Assembly: GCA_029959295.1 (NCBI GenBank)
Contig: JASCOH010000005.1
Span: 124,001-188,000, forward strand
From: Flavobacteriaceae bacterium PS02334
GTDB lineage: Bacteria > Bacteroidota > Bacteroidia > Flavobacteriales > Flavobacteriaceae
Direction: 5' to 3'
Length of the DNA stretch: 64,000 nucleotides
Both the position numbers and the translations under genes were made by a program. Below the pieces are notes generated by a model. That model worked only from the letters and a program-made list of their open reading frames with translations, searched no databases and was not told the DNA's origin. Positions 16,396 to 25,275 of this stretch are shown piece by piece (position 1 is the stretch's first letter; every line of letters starts with the position of its first letter).

Positions 16396-18168
16396 CTATT
16401 TTTTATGTTTACTTGCAATCCAAGTATTGATCTTGTCTTCCAAGATTTTTATAGGCAAACATCCCGCATCCAAAACTTGATTGTGGAATTCTTTTATAGA
16501 AAATTTATTTCCTAATTCTTTTTCAGCTTTAGTTCGCAATTCTCTAATTTTTAACTGGCCGATTTTGTAAGAAAGTGCCTGCCCCGGAATCGCCATATAT
16601 CTCTCGATTTCTGCAACAATACTCGCTTCTGGTTCAGCTTCATTTTCCATTGAATATTTTATGGCTTGTTCGCGCGTCCAACCTTTTGTGTGCATTCCAG
16701 TATCTACGACAAGACGAATCGCACGATGCATTTCAGCGCTCAACATTCCGAAATACTGATATGGATCTTGGTATAAGCCCAATTCTTTTCCAAGCGATTC
16801 GGTGTACAAAGCCCAGCCTTCGCCATAAGCGTTCAACCAAATCGTCTTTCTGAATTCTGGTAAAGCTGTATTTTCTTGCTGTAAGGAAATCTGGTAATGA
16901 TGGCCCGGAATCGCTTCGTGCAAAAACAAATCTTCGTCAGCATAATAATTGTATTTCTTCACATCCGGAATCGGAACATAAAAAACACCAGGCCTTGTTC
17001 CGTCCACAGAACCTTGATTGTATTCTGCGCTTGCGGAATTTTCTCTGAAAGCTTCCGTTCTTTTTACAACAAAAGGCGTTTTTGGTTTCAGGTCGAAAAG
17101 CTTGTCCAAATTCGGTTTCATCTTATCATGAATCGCATTGAAATTGTCAATCACTTGCTGCGGTTCAGTAAAAGGCATCAGTTCTTTTTTCTCACGAACA
17201 TAATTGAAAAATTCTTTCAAATCGCCTTTGAAGCCTACCTGCGTTTTTACTTTTTCCATCTCTGAAGCAATTCTGGCTACTTCTTTTAATCCTAATTCGT
17301 GGATTTCATTAGCAGTCATATCTGTAGTGGTGTATCGCTTGATTAAATGTTTGTAATAAGCTTCACCTTGTGGTATTGCTGAAATTCCAGTTGTTTCTCT
17401 GCTTTTTGCAAGATAATCTGTGCTTACATAATTGTATAAATTCTTTAATGACGGAACTAATTTCTCACTGATTAATTTGGCATAATCTTCGGTAAGTTTC
17501 TTTTTTTCTTCAGATGTAAATGTCTTCGGAAAGTTATTCAATGGCGAATAAAAAAGATGCGATTTGTCTTCTTTTGCCAGATCTTTCAATTGAGGAATTA
17601 TTTTTAAAGTCAATGCTTTTGGCAGAACATACCCTTTTGAAACACCTTCTTTCATTTTAGCTTCTGCGGCAATTACCCAGTCGTTAAAAGCAGTCAATCT
17701 TTCTAGCCAATTTTCATAATCTTTCACCGTTTTGAAAGGTTGCACGCTTGAACCGCCAGCAAATTGCCCGATCGTTAAGTGCATTCCATAAAACTGGTTC
17801 ATCGGAATCAAATTTTCATTGAAGCCAAGTGCATCCAGATTAATGTCACATTCCCAAGTCAAAATAGCCTTGCTCAATTTGTCATTTTCAGATAAATCAC
17901 TGTCGTCAAATTTTGCCAATTCATTTTTATACTTTGTAAAGAAAGCTTTGACTTGGGCAATATATTTATCATCTAAATTATTTGGAAGCAGGTTATTATA
18001 GCGGTCATCGCCTGCTAAAGTCGCTTCCATCGGAAAAAGCTTCAGCCTTTCTTGATAATAATTTTCTAAAAATGTTTTCAATTCAGCATTTTCTTTTTTA
18101 GCGCTTTGTTGTTTGCACGATTGCAAGCTGAAGGAAATAAAACAAATAAGTAAAATCAGTTTTTTCAT
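16396..18168 (-). CDS. DUF885 family lipoprotein, putative zinc metallopeptidase
   Basis: A 590-residue protein with a lipoprotein signal (LLICFISFSLQSC, Cys near residue 17), so it is exported. The catalytic-type motif HEAIPGHH lies at residues 417-424 and fits the HExxPGH zinc-binding signature of DUF885, a group distantly related to M32-like carboxypeptidases. A second conserved block GEGWALYTESLGKELGLY, with its Glu as a likely third ligand, follows about 35 residues later. The substrate is unknown; secreted peptide or dipeptide hydrolysis is the best guess. The LacI gene lies 22 bp upstream on the same strand, so co-transcription is possible. Confidence 0.9.
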   Translation of the reverse strand: MKKLILLICFISFSLQSCKQQSAKKENAELKTFLENYYQERLKLFPMEATLAGDDRYNNLLPNNLDDKYIAQVKAFFTKYKNELAKFDDSDLSENDKLSKAILTWECDINLDALGFNENLIPMNQFYGMHLTIGQFAGGSSVQPFKTVKDYENWLERLTAFNDWVIAAEAKMKEGVSKGYVLPKALTLKIIPQLKDLAKEDKSHLFYSPLNNFPKTFTSEEKKKLTEDYAKLISEKLVPSLKNLYNYVSTDYLAKSRETTGISAIPQGEAYYKHLIKRYTTTDMTANEIHELGLKEVARIASEMEKVKTQVGFKGDLKEFFNYVREKKELMPFTEPQQVIDNFNAIHDKMKPNLDKLFDLKPKTPFVVKRTEAFRENSASAEYNQGSVDGTRPGVFYVPIPDVKKYNYYADEDLFLHEAIPGHHYQISLQQENTALPEFRKTIWLNAYGEGWALYTESLGKELGLYQDPYQYFGMLSAEMHRAIRLVVDTGMHTKGWTREQAIKYSMENEAEPEASIVAEIERYMAIPGQALSYKIGQLKIRELRTKAEKELGNKFSIKEFHNQVLDAGCLPIKILEDKINTWIASKHKK

Positions 18169-18190
18169 TTTTAGTTAATTTTTAAACGTA

Positions 18191-19219
18191 TTAATTTCTT
18201 AGGGTAGATTCCCTCTCGATGATTGTTGTTGGCAGTTCAACTATTTGATGTTTTATCGGAAGATGTTCTTTCGTCTGCGTAATTTCATCAATTAAAATCG
18301 AGGCCGCTCTTTGTCCGATATCATAGCCGGGCTGGTCAATCGTAGTCAGTTTTGGAGAAATTACCGTTGACATAAACCAATTGCTGAAGCCGAAAACGGC
18401 AATTTGTTCCGGAATTTTTATCTGCGCTTCGTTTAAATACTTTATAATTCCGATAGCCACTAAATCCGTAATAGCGAAAATTGCGTCAATGTCTTTGTGC
18501 TGTTCGACCATCAATTTTGCATTTGCATAACCGTCTTCAAAATCAGAATTGTGGTCGCACATATATATTAAGGAAGAATCGTAAGGAATATTATTGTCTT
18601 CCAAAGCTTTTTTATAGCCTAGAAAACGGTCGATAGAATTCTGCGGCACCAAAGATCCTCTAAAATGTGCAATTCGTCTGTAACCTTTTTTAATAAGGTA
18701 ATTGACAGCGTCATAAGCTGCTTTTTTGTCATTGATCACCACTTTAGAACATTCTATTATTTTGGCGATCTTGTCAAATAAAACTACTGGCGTGTTTTTT
18801 TTAATTGCCGTATTTATATGTGTAAAATCATCAGTTTCGTTAGAAAGGGAAATCAAAATTCCGTCGACTCTTTTTTGCAGAAGCAATGCGATCTGTTTTT
18901 TTTCCAATTCATATTTTTCGTTTGATTGGAGTATAATAACTAAATAGCCTCGTTTTTCTGCTTCTTCTAATATTCCGTTTAAAACGCTGGAAAAGAAATG
19001 GTGAACCGTCGCCGGAATAATAACGCCAATGGTTTTAGTTTCATTGGTGCGAAGATTTACAGCATTTGAATTTGGCCTGTAATTCATTTCTTCAGCCATT
19101 TCCAAGACTTTAGAACGTGTTGTTTTGCTGATATCTGAATATCCTTTCAGCGCTTTTGAAACAGTCGTTACTGAAATTCCAAGAGCGGCCGCAATGTCTA
19201 TAAGTTTTGTATCGTTCAT
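18191..19219 (-). CDS. LacI-family transcriptional regulator
   Basis: A 342-residue repressor. The N-terminal helix-turn-helix is at residues 4-30 (LIDIAAALGISVTTVSKALKG) and the hinge helix contains RPNSNAVNLRT. After it comes a periplasmic-binding-protein-like sugar-sensing domain starting IGVIIPATVHHFFSSVLNGI. It is transcribed away from the TonB receptor-MFS-trehalase genes. Two identical palindromes of LacI type lie between them, so it very likely controls that operon and itself. The effector is probably trehalose or a derivative, by context only. Confidence 0.92.
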   Translation of the reverse strand: MNDTKLIDIAAALGISVTTVSKALKGYSDISKTTRSKVLEMAEEMNYRPNSNAVNLRTNETKTIGVIIPATVHHFFSSVLNGILEEAEKRGYLVIILQSNEKYELEKKQIALLLQKRVDGILISLSNETDDFTHINTAIKKNTPVVLFDKIAKIIECSKVVINDKKAAYDAVNYLIKKGYRRIAHFRGSLVPQNSIDRFLGYKKALEDNNIPYDSSLIYMCDHNSDFEDGYANAKLMVEQHKDIDAIFAITDLVAIGIIKYLNEAQIKIPEQIAVFGFSNWFMSTVISPKLTTIDQPGYDIGQRAASILIDEITQTKEHLPIKHQIVELPTTIIERESTLRN

Positions 19220-19268
19220 AATGACTAAAAGTAATAAAATATGTGTTTGCTGAGCGAAATAAAATTTT

Positions 19269-19303
19269 CGAAAACGTTTTCGGTCTTTTCGAAAACGTTT
19301 TCG
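19269..19303. promoter_or_regulatory. Tandem LacI-type operators CGAAAACGTTTTCG
   Basis: Two identical 14-bp perfect palindromes at 19269-19282 and 19290-19303. Their centres are exactly 21 bp apart, two helical turns, so two dimers would sit on one face of DNA. The central ACGT/CG step with flanking A and T runs is typical of LacI-family sites. They lie 50-66 bp before the lacI-type start and about 85 bp before the receptor gene. Confidence 0.88.
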
Positions 19304-19329
19304 GTGTGAAATTCTTATTCCTGCGTTAA

Positions 19330-19360
19330 TTTGTTGTTAAGTTTACAATAAATATTACAA
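19330..19360 (+). promoter_or_regulatory. Possible promoter of the trehalose operon
   Basis: TTTG at 19330-19333 is followed after 19 bases by TATTACAA, an imperfect match to TAnnTTTG. The operators end 26 bp upstream of the TTTG box, an arrangement that may suit activation or looping rather than simple blocking. Tentative. Confidence 0.35.
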
Positions 19361-19387
19361 ATAAATACTAACCAAATAAAAATAATT

Positions 19388-22045
19388 ATGAAACAACTAG
19401 ACGCTTATGGCAGAAAACTGCTTTTAATGCTGTTTTTGATTTTTATTCCGACTGCGATTTTTGCACAAGGAAAAGGCTCGATTTCGGGAATAATATTAGA
19501 TGAAACCGGGCAAGCGCTTCAAGGAGCAACCGTCTCAATTAAAGGCGCAGGAAAAAGCACCGGCACAGATGCAAATGGAGAATATCGATTTTCAAATCTT
19601 GCCGGAGGAAATTACACAATTGTAGTTTCAAGTATTGGTTATAAAAAAACAGAAAAGAAAATCGTTCTTAAAGATGGAGAAAATTTAAAAGAGACTTTTT
19701 CTTTAGAAAGCGAATCTGAAAGTTTAAGCGAAGTCGTAATTACTGGAACTTCTGCACCGAGAACAAAATTAGAAACCAGCGTCGCAATTACTTCTATGGG
19801 AGCAAAAGCGATTGAAGAAAGGGCGCCGATAAGCACAGCGGCAATTCTACAGACGGTTCCTGGTTTCGTAGTAGAATCTTCAGGCGGTGAAGTTGGAAAC
19901 AACTTGTTTGCAAGAGGAATTCCATCAGCGGGAGCTTATGAATATGTTCAAATTCAAGAAGACGGTTTGCCAGTTTTTGAAGACGGAGCTTTGCAGTTTG
20001 CCAATGCCGATGTTTTTTACAGACTAGACGAAACGGTTAAGAAAATGGAAGCGGTTCGTGGAGGTTCAGCGTCAATTTTTGCTTCAAATGCACCTGGTGG
20101 AATCATCAACTTTATTTCTAAAACTGGACAAAATGAATTTCAAGGAAGAGCAAAATTGTCTACAAGTGATTATGGTTTGTTCAGAGAAGATGTGAATTTA
20201 AGCGGTGCAATCGTGAAAGACAGATTGTTTTTTAACGTAGGAGGTTTTTACCGCGTTGACGACGGAATCAGAGATCCAGGTTTCAAAGCCAATAGAGGAG
20301 GTCAAGGAAAAGCAAATATTACTTACAAATTCAATAAAAATAACGAAGATGATTATGTAAGAATCAACTACAAAAGATTAGATGACAGAAACATGTTTTA
20401 TCTTCCGATTCCTTTAAGGAATGAAAATGGAAAGATAAAAGAATTTCCTGGATTTGACGCAAATTATGGAACGCTGGCTTCTTCAAATTTCTCTCATCTT
20501 TCTGTGCCGAAACTGGGTGGTGGCACTTTTGATGCCAATCTTGAAGATGGAGTTCATCCGGTGATCAATGCTTATGGTGGCGAATTCAGCAAGAAAATTA
20601 CAAATAGAATTACGATTAAGAATGCTGTAAAATATACAGATATTGATTTAAACTATAATGCTATTTTTCCTAATGGAGGTCCTTATACCCAAGATTCTTA
20701 TGCCGATGATGTTCGAGGACTTACTGATGCTTCAGATTTAAGCTTTACGTATGTTGACAATGGCGCCACTTTAAATGAAAACTCATTGATAATGAGGGCG
20801 GATCATTGGTATATCCACAAAGACATGAAAAATTTAGCAAATAATTTTTCTGTAAACGTAGATTTAGATCCAGTGAAATTGACTCTAGGATATTATCATT
20901 CTAACTGGGAATCAAAACAATATTGGAACTGGAATACTTATTTAGTTGACGTGACAGATAATCCAAGACTTTTAAATGTTGTAAATACAGCGACCGGAAT
21001 TTCACATACTTATAATGGAATCGAAAGAATCACTTGGTTAGAAAGAGATGCGATGACTAAAGGAAAGCTAAATGACTTTTATGCAGATGCTGAATTTAAG
21101 GCCACAGAAAAACTTACCTTCAATGCAGGTTTGAGATATGACAGCAATAAATATTCGGGCTATAGAGATCATGCTAATTTCAGCTCACAAAATTTAGGAG
21201 TTTTGGCAAATAATACGGCTGATGACGAAGTGACAACAATCACGGGAACTCCATATACTTATTGGACTTATGATGTTGAAGAAGTTTCTTATACAGGTGC
21301 CGCAAACTATGTAATAAATGGCAACATGGCGGCTTATGCACGATATAGCCATGGTTTCAGATCGCCAATCGAAGAGACTTTTTATGAAGCTGCAGGTGAT
21401 GGGGATTTGGGTGAGCTAAAAAACACATTTGTGAACCAGATAGAATTAGGCTATAAATATTCAAATTCTTTTTTGAATGTGAACGCCAACCTTTTCAGGA
21501 TGGATCTTAAAAATGTGCCATTTGCAGACATATTGAGCAACGGGCAATCAGAGAATAAATTTGCTGACATTGTAAATCATGGTTTAGAAGTAGAAGCAAA
21601 TGCAAATTATAATGTTTTTAAGCTTGGTTTTAATTTTACTTACCAGATGCCAGAATACAGAAACTTTTCAGGAAAAAATGCTGACGGAACAGAATTCAAT
21701 TACAACGGAAACGAGGCTAGAAGAATCCCGAAATTCTTCTGTACATTAAGGCCTGAAGTTGATATCACAAAACAGCTTTCGGTTTATGGACAAATGACTT
21801 ATTTCGATAAAAAATATACAAATCAAGACAACAAGCAGACTTTGCCAGCTTTTAAAGAAATTGGAGCAGGAATCAGTTACAAAGTGGACATGTTCAGATT
21901 TGCAGTTGATGGATCAAACCTTTTCAACGCTATAGGCTTGACAGAAGGAGATCCAAGACAGATTGCTTCAGCTTCTACCGACATAATCATGGCAAGACCG
22001 ATTTTAGGGCGTGCTTTCAGATTTTCAGTAGCGGTAAACTTTTAG
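19388..22045 (+). CDS. TonB-dependent outer-membrane receptor (trehalose locus)
   Basis: An 885-residue receptor. Residues 1-26 are a signal peptide ending FAQ. Residues about 30-110 are a CarboxypepD-like beta-sandwich (GSISGIILDETGQALQGATV). Residues about 115-245 are the plug (EVVITGTSAPRTKLE, RGGSASIFASNAPGGIINF). The rest is a 22-strand barrel closing with FRFSVAVNF. No SusD-like lipoprotein gene is adjacent, so it is of the stand-alone type. The two genes behind it encode an MFS transporter and a trehalase, so it probably brings trehalose or a trehalose-bearing compound across the outer membrane; this is inference from context. Confidence 0.9.
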   Translation: MKQLDAYGRKLLLMLFLIFIPTAIFAQGKGSISGIILDETGQALQGATVSIKGAGKSTGTDANGEYRFSNLAGGNYTIVVSSIGYKKTEKKIVLKDGENLKETFSLESESESLSEVVITGTSAPRTKLETSVAITSMGAKAIEERAPISTAAILQTVPGFVVESSGGEVGNNLFARGIPSAGAYEYVQIQEDGLPVFEDGALQFANADVFYRLDETVKKMEAVRGGSASIFASNAPGGIINFISKTGQNEFQGRAKLSTSDYGLFREDVNLSGAIVKDRLFFNVGGFYRVDDGIRDPGFKANRGGQGKANITYKFNKNNEDDYVRINYKRLDDRNMFYLPIPLRNENGKIKEFPGFDANYGTLASSNFSHLSVPKLGGGTFDANLEDGVHPVINAYGGEFSKKITNRITIKNAVKYTDIDLNYNAIFPNGGPYTQDSYADDVRGLTDASDLSFTYVDNGATLNENSLIMRADHWYIHKDMKNLANNFSVNVDLDPVKLTLGYYHSNWESKQYWNWNTYLVDVTDNPRLLNVVNTATGISHTYNGIERITWLERDAMTKGKLNDFYADAEFKATEKLTFNAGLRYDSNKYSGYRDHANFSSQNLGVLANNTADDEVTTITGTPYTYWTYDVEEVSYTGAANYVINGNMAAYARYSHGFRSPIEETFYEAAGDGDLGELKNTFVNQIELGYKYSNSFLNVNANLFRMDLKNVPFADILSNGQSENKFADIVNHGLEVEANANYNVFKLGFNFTYQMPEYRNFSGKNADGTEFNYNGNEARRIPKFFCTLRPEVDITKQLSVYGQMTYFDKKYTNQDNKQTLPAFKEIGAGISYKVDMFRFAVDGSNLFNAIGLTEGDPRQIASASTDIIMARPILGRAFRFSVAVNF

Positions 22046-22069
22046 GGTTTTTGAGTTAGGTTGTTATTG

Positions 22070-22105
22070 CCAAATGCTGTTATCCGACAGCATTTGGTTT
22101 TTATT
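22070..22105 (+). terminator. Hairpin between receptor and transporter genes
   Basis: An 11-bp perfect stem, ccaaatgctgt / acagcatttgg, with a six-base loop and followed by TTTTTATTAT. It starts 25 bp after the receptor stop and ends 33 bp before the MFS ATG. It probably lowers read-through, so that receptor mRNA exceeds transporter and enzyme mRNA. Confidence 0.8.
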
Positions 22106-22129
22106 ATATTTATAAAAAATAAACTCTCA

Positions 22130-23350
22130 ATGAAAAATCTAGGAATAAAAATATCACTTTATATCAACTATTTTGTATTCGCTATTTTGCTGAACAGCGT
22201 TGGGATTGTCATTTTAAAATCGCAGAAAAACTACGGAGTTGATGAAATTCAGGCGAGTATTTTAGAAGCTTTTAAAGATATGCCAATTGCTATAGTTTCC
22301 TTTTTTATAGCTTCCTTTTTGCCAAGGATTGGCTATAAAAAAGCAATGCTGGCAGGTTTGGCTTTGGTGTCTTTTGCTTGTATCGCCATGTATTTCGGAA
22401 ATTCTTTCGACACGGCAAAATTACTTTTTGCAACTGTCGGCGTTTCGTTTGCCCTGATAAAAGTTTCAGTGTATTCATTGATCGGAACAGTTACTGAAAA
22501 TCAAAAACAGCACAATGCTTTAATGAGCAGTATTGAAGGCGTTTTTATGATAGGGATTGCTTTGGCTTATTTCCTTTTTCCGGCCTTCAATAACGAGAAT
22601 AATCCTGATTCTTGGCTGAATGTCTATTGGTTTTTAGCCTTACTTTCGATGCTTTCTTTTGCCTTTTTATTGTTTACAAAATTCGAAAAGCAAGAAGAAA
22701 TTCCAGGAGCAAATATTGCTGACGATTTTTCTCAAATGTTCAAGTTGATGGCAAGAATGTTAATAATAGTCTTTGTAATCAGCGCTTTTTTATTCGTAAT
22801 GATTGAACAGGGAATCATGAGCTGGTTGCCTACATTTAATACAAAAGTGTTGCATTTGCCAGAAAATGTAAGCATAATGATGGCAAGCATCCTAGCTATT
22901 TCGTTAGCAATTGGAAGAATCACTGCCGGAATTATTACGAAGAAAATAAATTGGATTTGGGTTTTAACCGGATGTATTGCAAGTGCGATGCTGATCGTAA
23001 TTTTCGTGCTTCCAAAAACAGTCGGTTTAGAAGTTAAAGATATCAATTCGCTTTCAGATATTCCGTTGATCGGATTTGCATTTCCATTGGTAGGACTTTT
23101 CATTGCGCCGATTTATCCGCTTTTGAATTCTGTGGTTTTGAGTGCTTTGCCAAAAAAACTGCACAGCCCGATGACTGGATTGATTGTAGTTTTTTCTGCC
23201 TTGGGAGGAACTTTAGGATCTAGAACTATTGGCTATTTATTCAAAAATGAAGGTCCTGAAAATGCCTTTTATTTCACATTAATTCCGATGATTTTGTTGC
23301 TGATTTCCTTTTTTATATTAAAAAAATTAACTGCGAAAAATGAAATTTAA
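22130..23350 (+). CDS. MFS transporter, probable trehalose/sugar importer
   Basis: A 406-residue inner-membrane protein with about twelve spans. ATG 22130 is chosen; an in-frame start 69 bp upstream would run through the hairpin and add a non-conserved lead. NSVGIVILKSQKNYGVDEIQASILEAFKD and the later LGGTLGSRTIGYLFKNEG are similar to sugar/H+ symporters of the FHS-like MFS branch. Its end overlaps the trehalase start by 11 bp, so the two are translationally coupled. Since the trehalase has no signal peptide, this protein should import intact trehalose. Confidence 0.85.
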   Translation: MKNLGIKISLYINYFVFAILLNSVGIVILKSQKNYGVDEIQASILEAFKDMPIAIVSFFIASFLPRIGYKKAMLAGLALVSFACIAMYFGNSFDTAKLLFATVGVSFALIKVSVYSLIGTVTENQKQHNALMSSIEGVFMIGIALAYFLFPAFNNENNPDSWLNVYWFLALLSMLSFAFLLFTKFEKQEEIPGANIADDFSQMFKLMARMLIIVFVISAFLFVMIEQGIMSWLPTFNTKVLHLPENVSIMMASILAISLAIGRITAGIITKKINWIWVLTGCIASAMLIVIFVLPKTVGLEVKDINSLSDIPLIGFAFPLVGLFIAPIYPLLNSVVLSALPKKLHSPMTGLIVVFSALGGTLGSRTIGYLFKNEGPENAFYFTLIPMILLLISFFILKKLTAKNEI

Positions 23351-25208
23351 ATTACACATACAAAATACTATTGAAAAATTGCTTGCCCAAGAAGACACGG
23401 ACGGCGATAAAAAAATAACGATTGACGACCAAGGCCCGAAGAGTTTTCTTTTAGAAAATGTCGAAGGAAAGTCAGTTTTAATTGGAGGAACTTACCATCT
23501 CTCGAATTTGCTTCAGGAATTGGCGCTTTCAAAAAGAGAAAATACTGAATTTGCAGAAATCAAATTAAACGCGATAATTGAAAATCCTGTAGATCGAATT
23601 TCTCGAAAAATAAGAGATTTATATTGGGACGGACTCAAGCGCACGATTGATGAAAAAGGCTTGAAAAAAATTGTAGGCGATGAAAAGACAAATCATCACA
23701 TTTCTATTTTATATGTTCCTTCGACGGATCAGATGGCGATTGATTATTTCTCTGAATTGCAAAAGAAAAATAATCATTTTGAAGTTCGAATTTTGGATGA
23801 GAATATTACGCCAGAATATGTTTTGTCACTAAATGAAAATCCGGGAATTTTAGCTTTGGCTTTGCAAAGAGCTGGAGATGAAATTCAAGGTGTTCCTTTC
23901 GTGGTTCCTGGCGGAAGATTTAATGAAATGTATGGCTGGGATAGTTATTTCATCGCTTTGGGATTAATTACAGATGGAAAAATTCAGGAGGCAAAAGACA
24001 TTGCCGAGAATTTTAAATACCAAATTGACCATTACGGAAAAATTTTAAATGCCAATAGAAGTTATTATTTGACCAGAACACAGCCACCTTTATATACGTC
24101 GCTTATTATGGATATTGCTGAAAAAGAACAAGATGTAAATTGGATCGAAAGGCATTTGAAAACGGCAATTAAAGAATATGAAACGGTTTGGATGCAAGAA
24201 GGAAAACGCTTGACTTCTTCTGGATTGAACCGTTATAAAGCAGAAGGAATCGGAATTCCTTTTGAAGTGGAAACCGGACATTTTGATGATATTTTAGAAG
24301 AATATGCCTTGAAGCATAAAATTCCATTGCGTGAATTTGAACATAAATATTTGAAAAGAGAAATTGTCGATGCTGAACTCGATGCTTATTTTATTCAAGA
24401 CAGAAGCATGCGCGAAAGCGGCCACGACACGACAAATCGCTTGGTAAATGTTTGCGCCGATTTGAATACGGTTGCCGTAAATTGCTTTCTTTATAAATAT
24501 GAAACTGACATTGCTTTTTTGATTAAAAAATATTTTAACGGAAAATTCGAAGCCAATTCTAACACAGTGCATCACGCCGATTATTGGCAAAAACAATCTG
24601 ATTTAAGGAAAGAAAGAATCAATTCGCTTTGCTGGAATGAAACAAAAAGTATTTATTTCGATTATAATTTCTTGAAAAAAGAACAGCACGAATTCGAAGC
24701 TGCGCCAACTTTTTTTCCGCTTTGGGCTAAAATTTCCTCTAAAGAACAAGCTGAAAAATTAGTAAAAGAAACGTTGCCGAAATTTAAAATGAAAGGCGGA
24801 ATCGCAGGAAGCACAAAAGAAATGATAGAAACAATTCTTCCAAATGCGCCGGTGAGACAGTGGGATTATCCGTTTGGCTGGGCGCCGCACCAAATTTTGC
24901 TTTGGCAAGGATTATTGAATTATGGTTATAATGATGAAGTGCAGGAAATGATTTACAGATGGCTGTGGCTGATTACTAGAAATGCCGTCGATTATAACGG
25001 AACCATTCCCGAGAAATTTGACTTAGAGATCAGCTCGCATAAAATTTTCGCCGAATATGGAAATGTAGGAACGGAATTCGACTACATCACCGAAGAAGGT
25101 TTTGGCTGGATGAACGCCGCTTATCAATATGGATTGAGCTTGCTGAATAGCGATTATCGAGAAAAATTAAATCTGCTGACAGATCCTGACGAAATGTTTG
25201 TGAATTAA
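23340..25208 (+). CDS. treF: Cytoplasmic trehalase (GH37) with N-terminal calcium-type loop
   Basis: A 622-residue enzyme that splits trehalose into two glucose molecules. Both trehalase signatures are present: PGGRFNEMYGWDSY at residues 190-203 and QWDYPFGWAP at 507-516. No signal peptide, so it works in the cytosol. Residues 19-30 form a 12-residue EF-hand-like loop with Asp at 19, 21, 23 and 30 (DTDGDKKITIDD followed by QGPK). This closely resembles the calcium-binding segment of fungal neutral trehalases such as yeast Nth1, as I remember it. The phosphorylated N-terminal regulatory tail of the yeast enzyme is absent. Last gene of the trehalose operon. Confidence 0.95.
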   Translation: MKFKLHIQNTIEKLLAQEDTDGDKKITIDDQGPKSFLLENVEGKSVLIGGTYHLSNLLQELALSKRENTEFAEIKLNAIIENPVDRISRKIRDLYWDGLKRTIDEKGLKKIVGDEKTNHHISILYVPSTDQMAIDYFSELQKKNNHFEVRILDENITPEYVLSLNENPGILALALQRAGDEIQGVPFVVPGGRFNEMYGWDSYFIALGLITDGKIQEAKDIAENFKYQIDHYGKILNANRSYYLTRTQPPLYTSLIMDIAEKEQDVNWIERHLKTAIKEYETVWMQEGKRLTSSGLNRYKAEGIGIPFEVETGHFDDILEEYALKHKIPLREFEHKYLKREIVDAELDAYFIQDRSMRESGHDTTNRLVNVCADLNTVAVNCFLYKYETDIAFLIKKYFNGKFEANSNTVHHADYWQKQSDLRKERINSLCWNETKSIYFDYNFLKKEQHEFEAAPTFFPLWAKISSKEQAEKLVKETLPKFKMKGGIAGSTKEMIETILPNAPVRQWDYPFGWAPHQILLWQGLLNYGYNDEVQEMIYRWLWLITRNAVDYNGTIPEKFDLEISSHKIFAEYGNVGTEFDYITEEGFGWMNAAYQYGLSLLNSDYREKLNLLTDPDEMFVN

Positions 25209-25220
25209 ATCGTGTAAAAG

Positions 25221-25251
25221 TTTCTCTATTTCGCACATAGCTTTACCTTTG
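25221..25251 (+). promoter_or_regulatory. Promoter of the malic enzyme gene
   Basis: TTTC at 25221-25224, 19 bases, then TACCTTTG at 25244-25251: one mismatch to TTTG-N19-TAnnTTTG. The start codon is 24 bp further on. Confidence 0.65.
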
Positions 25252-25275
25252 CAAGTCAGAATAAATTCTACAAAA

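Noticed and set aside
22061-22129. Upstream start of the MFS transporter
   Set aside because: The stretch encodes the terminator-like hairpin and has no similarity to transporter starts.
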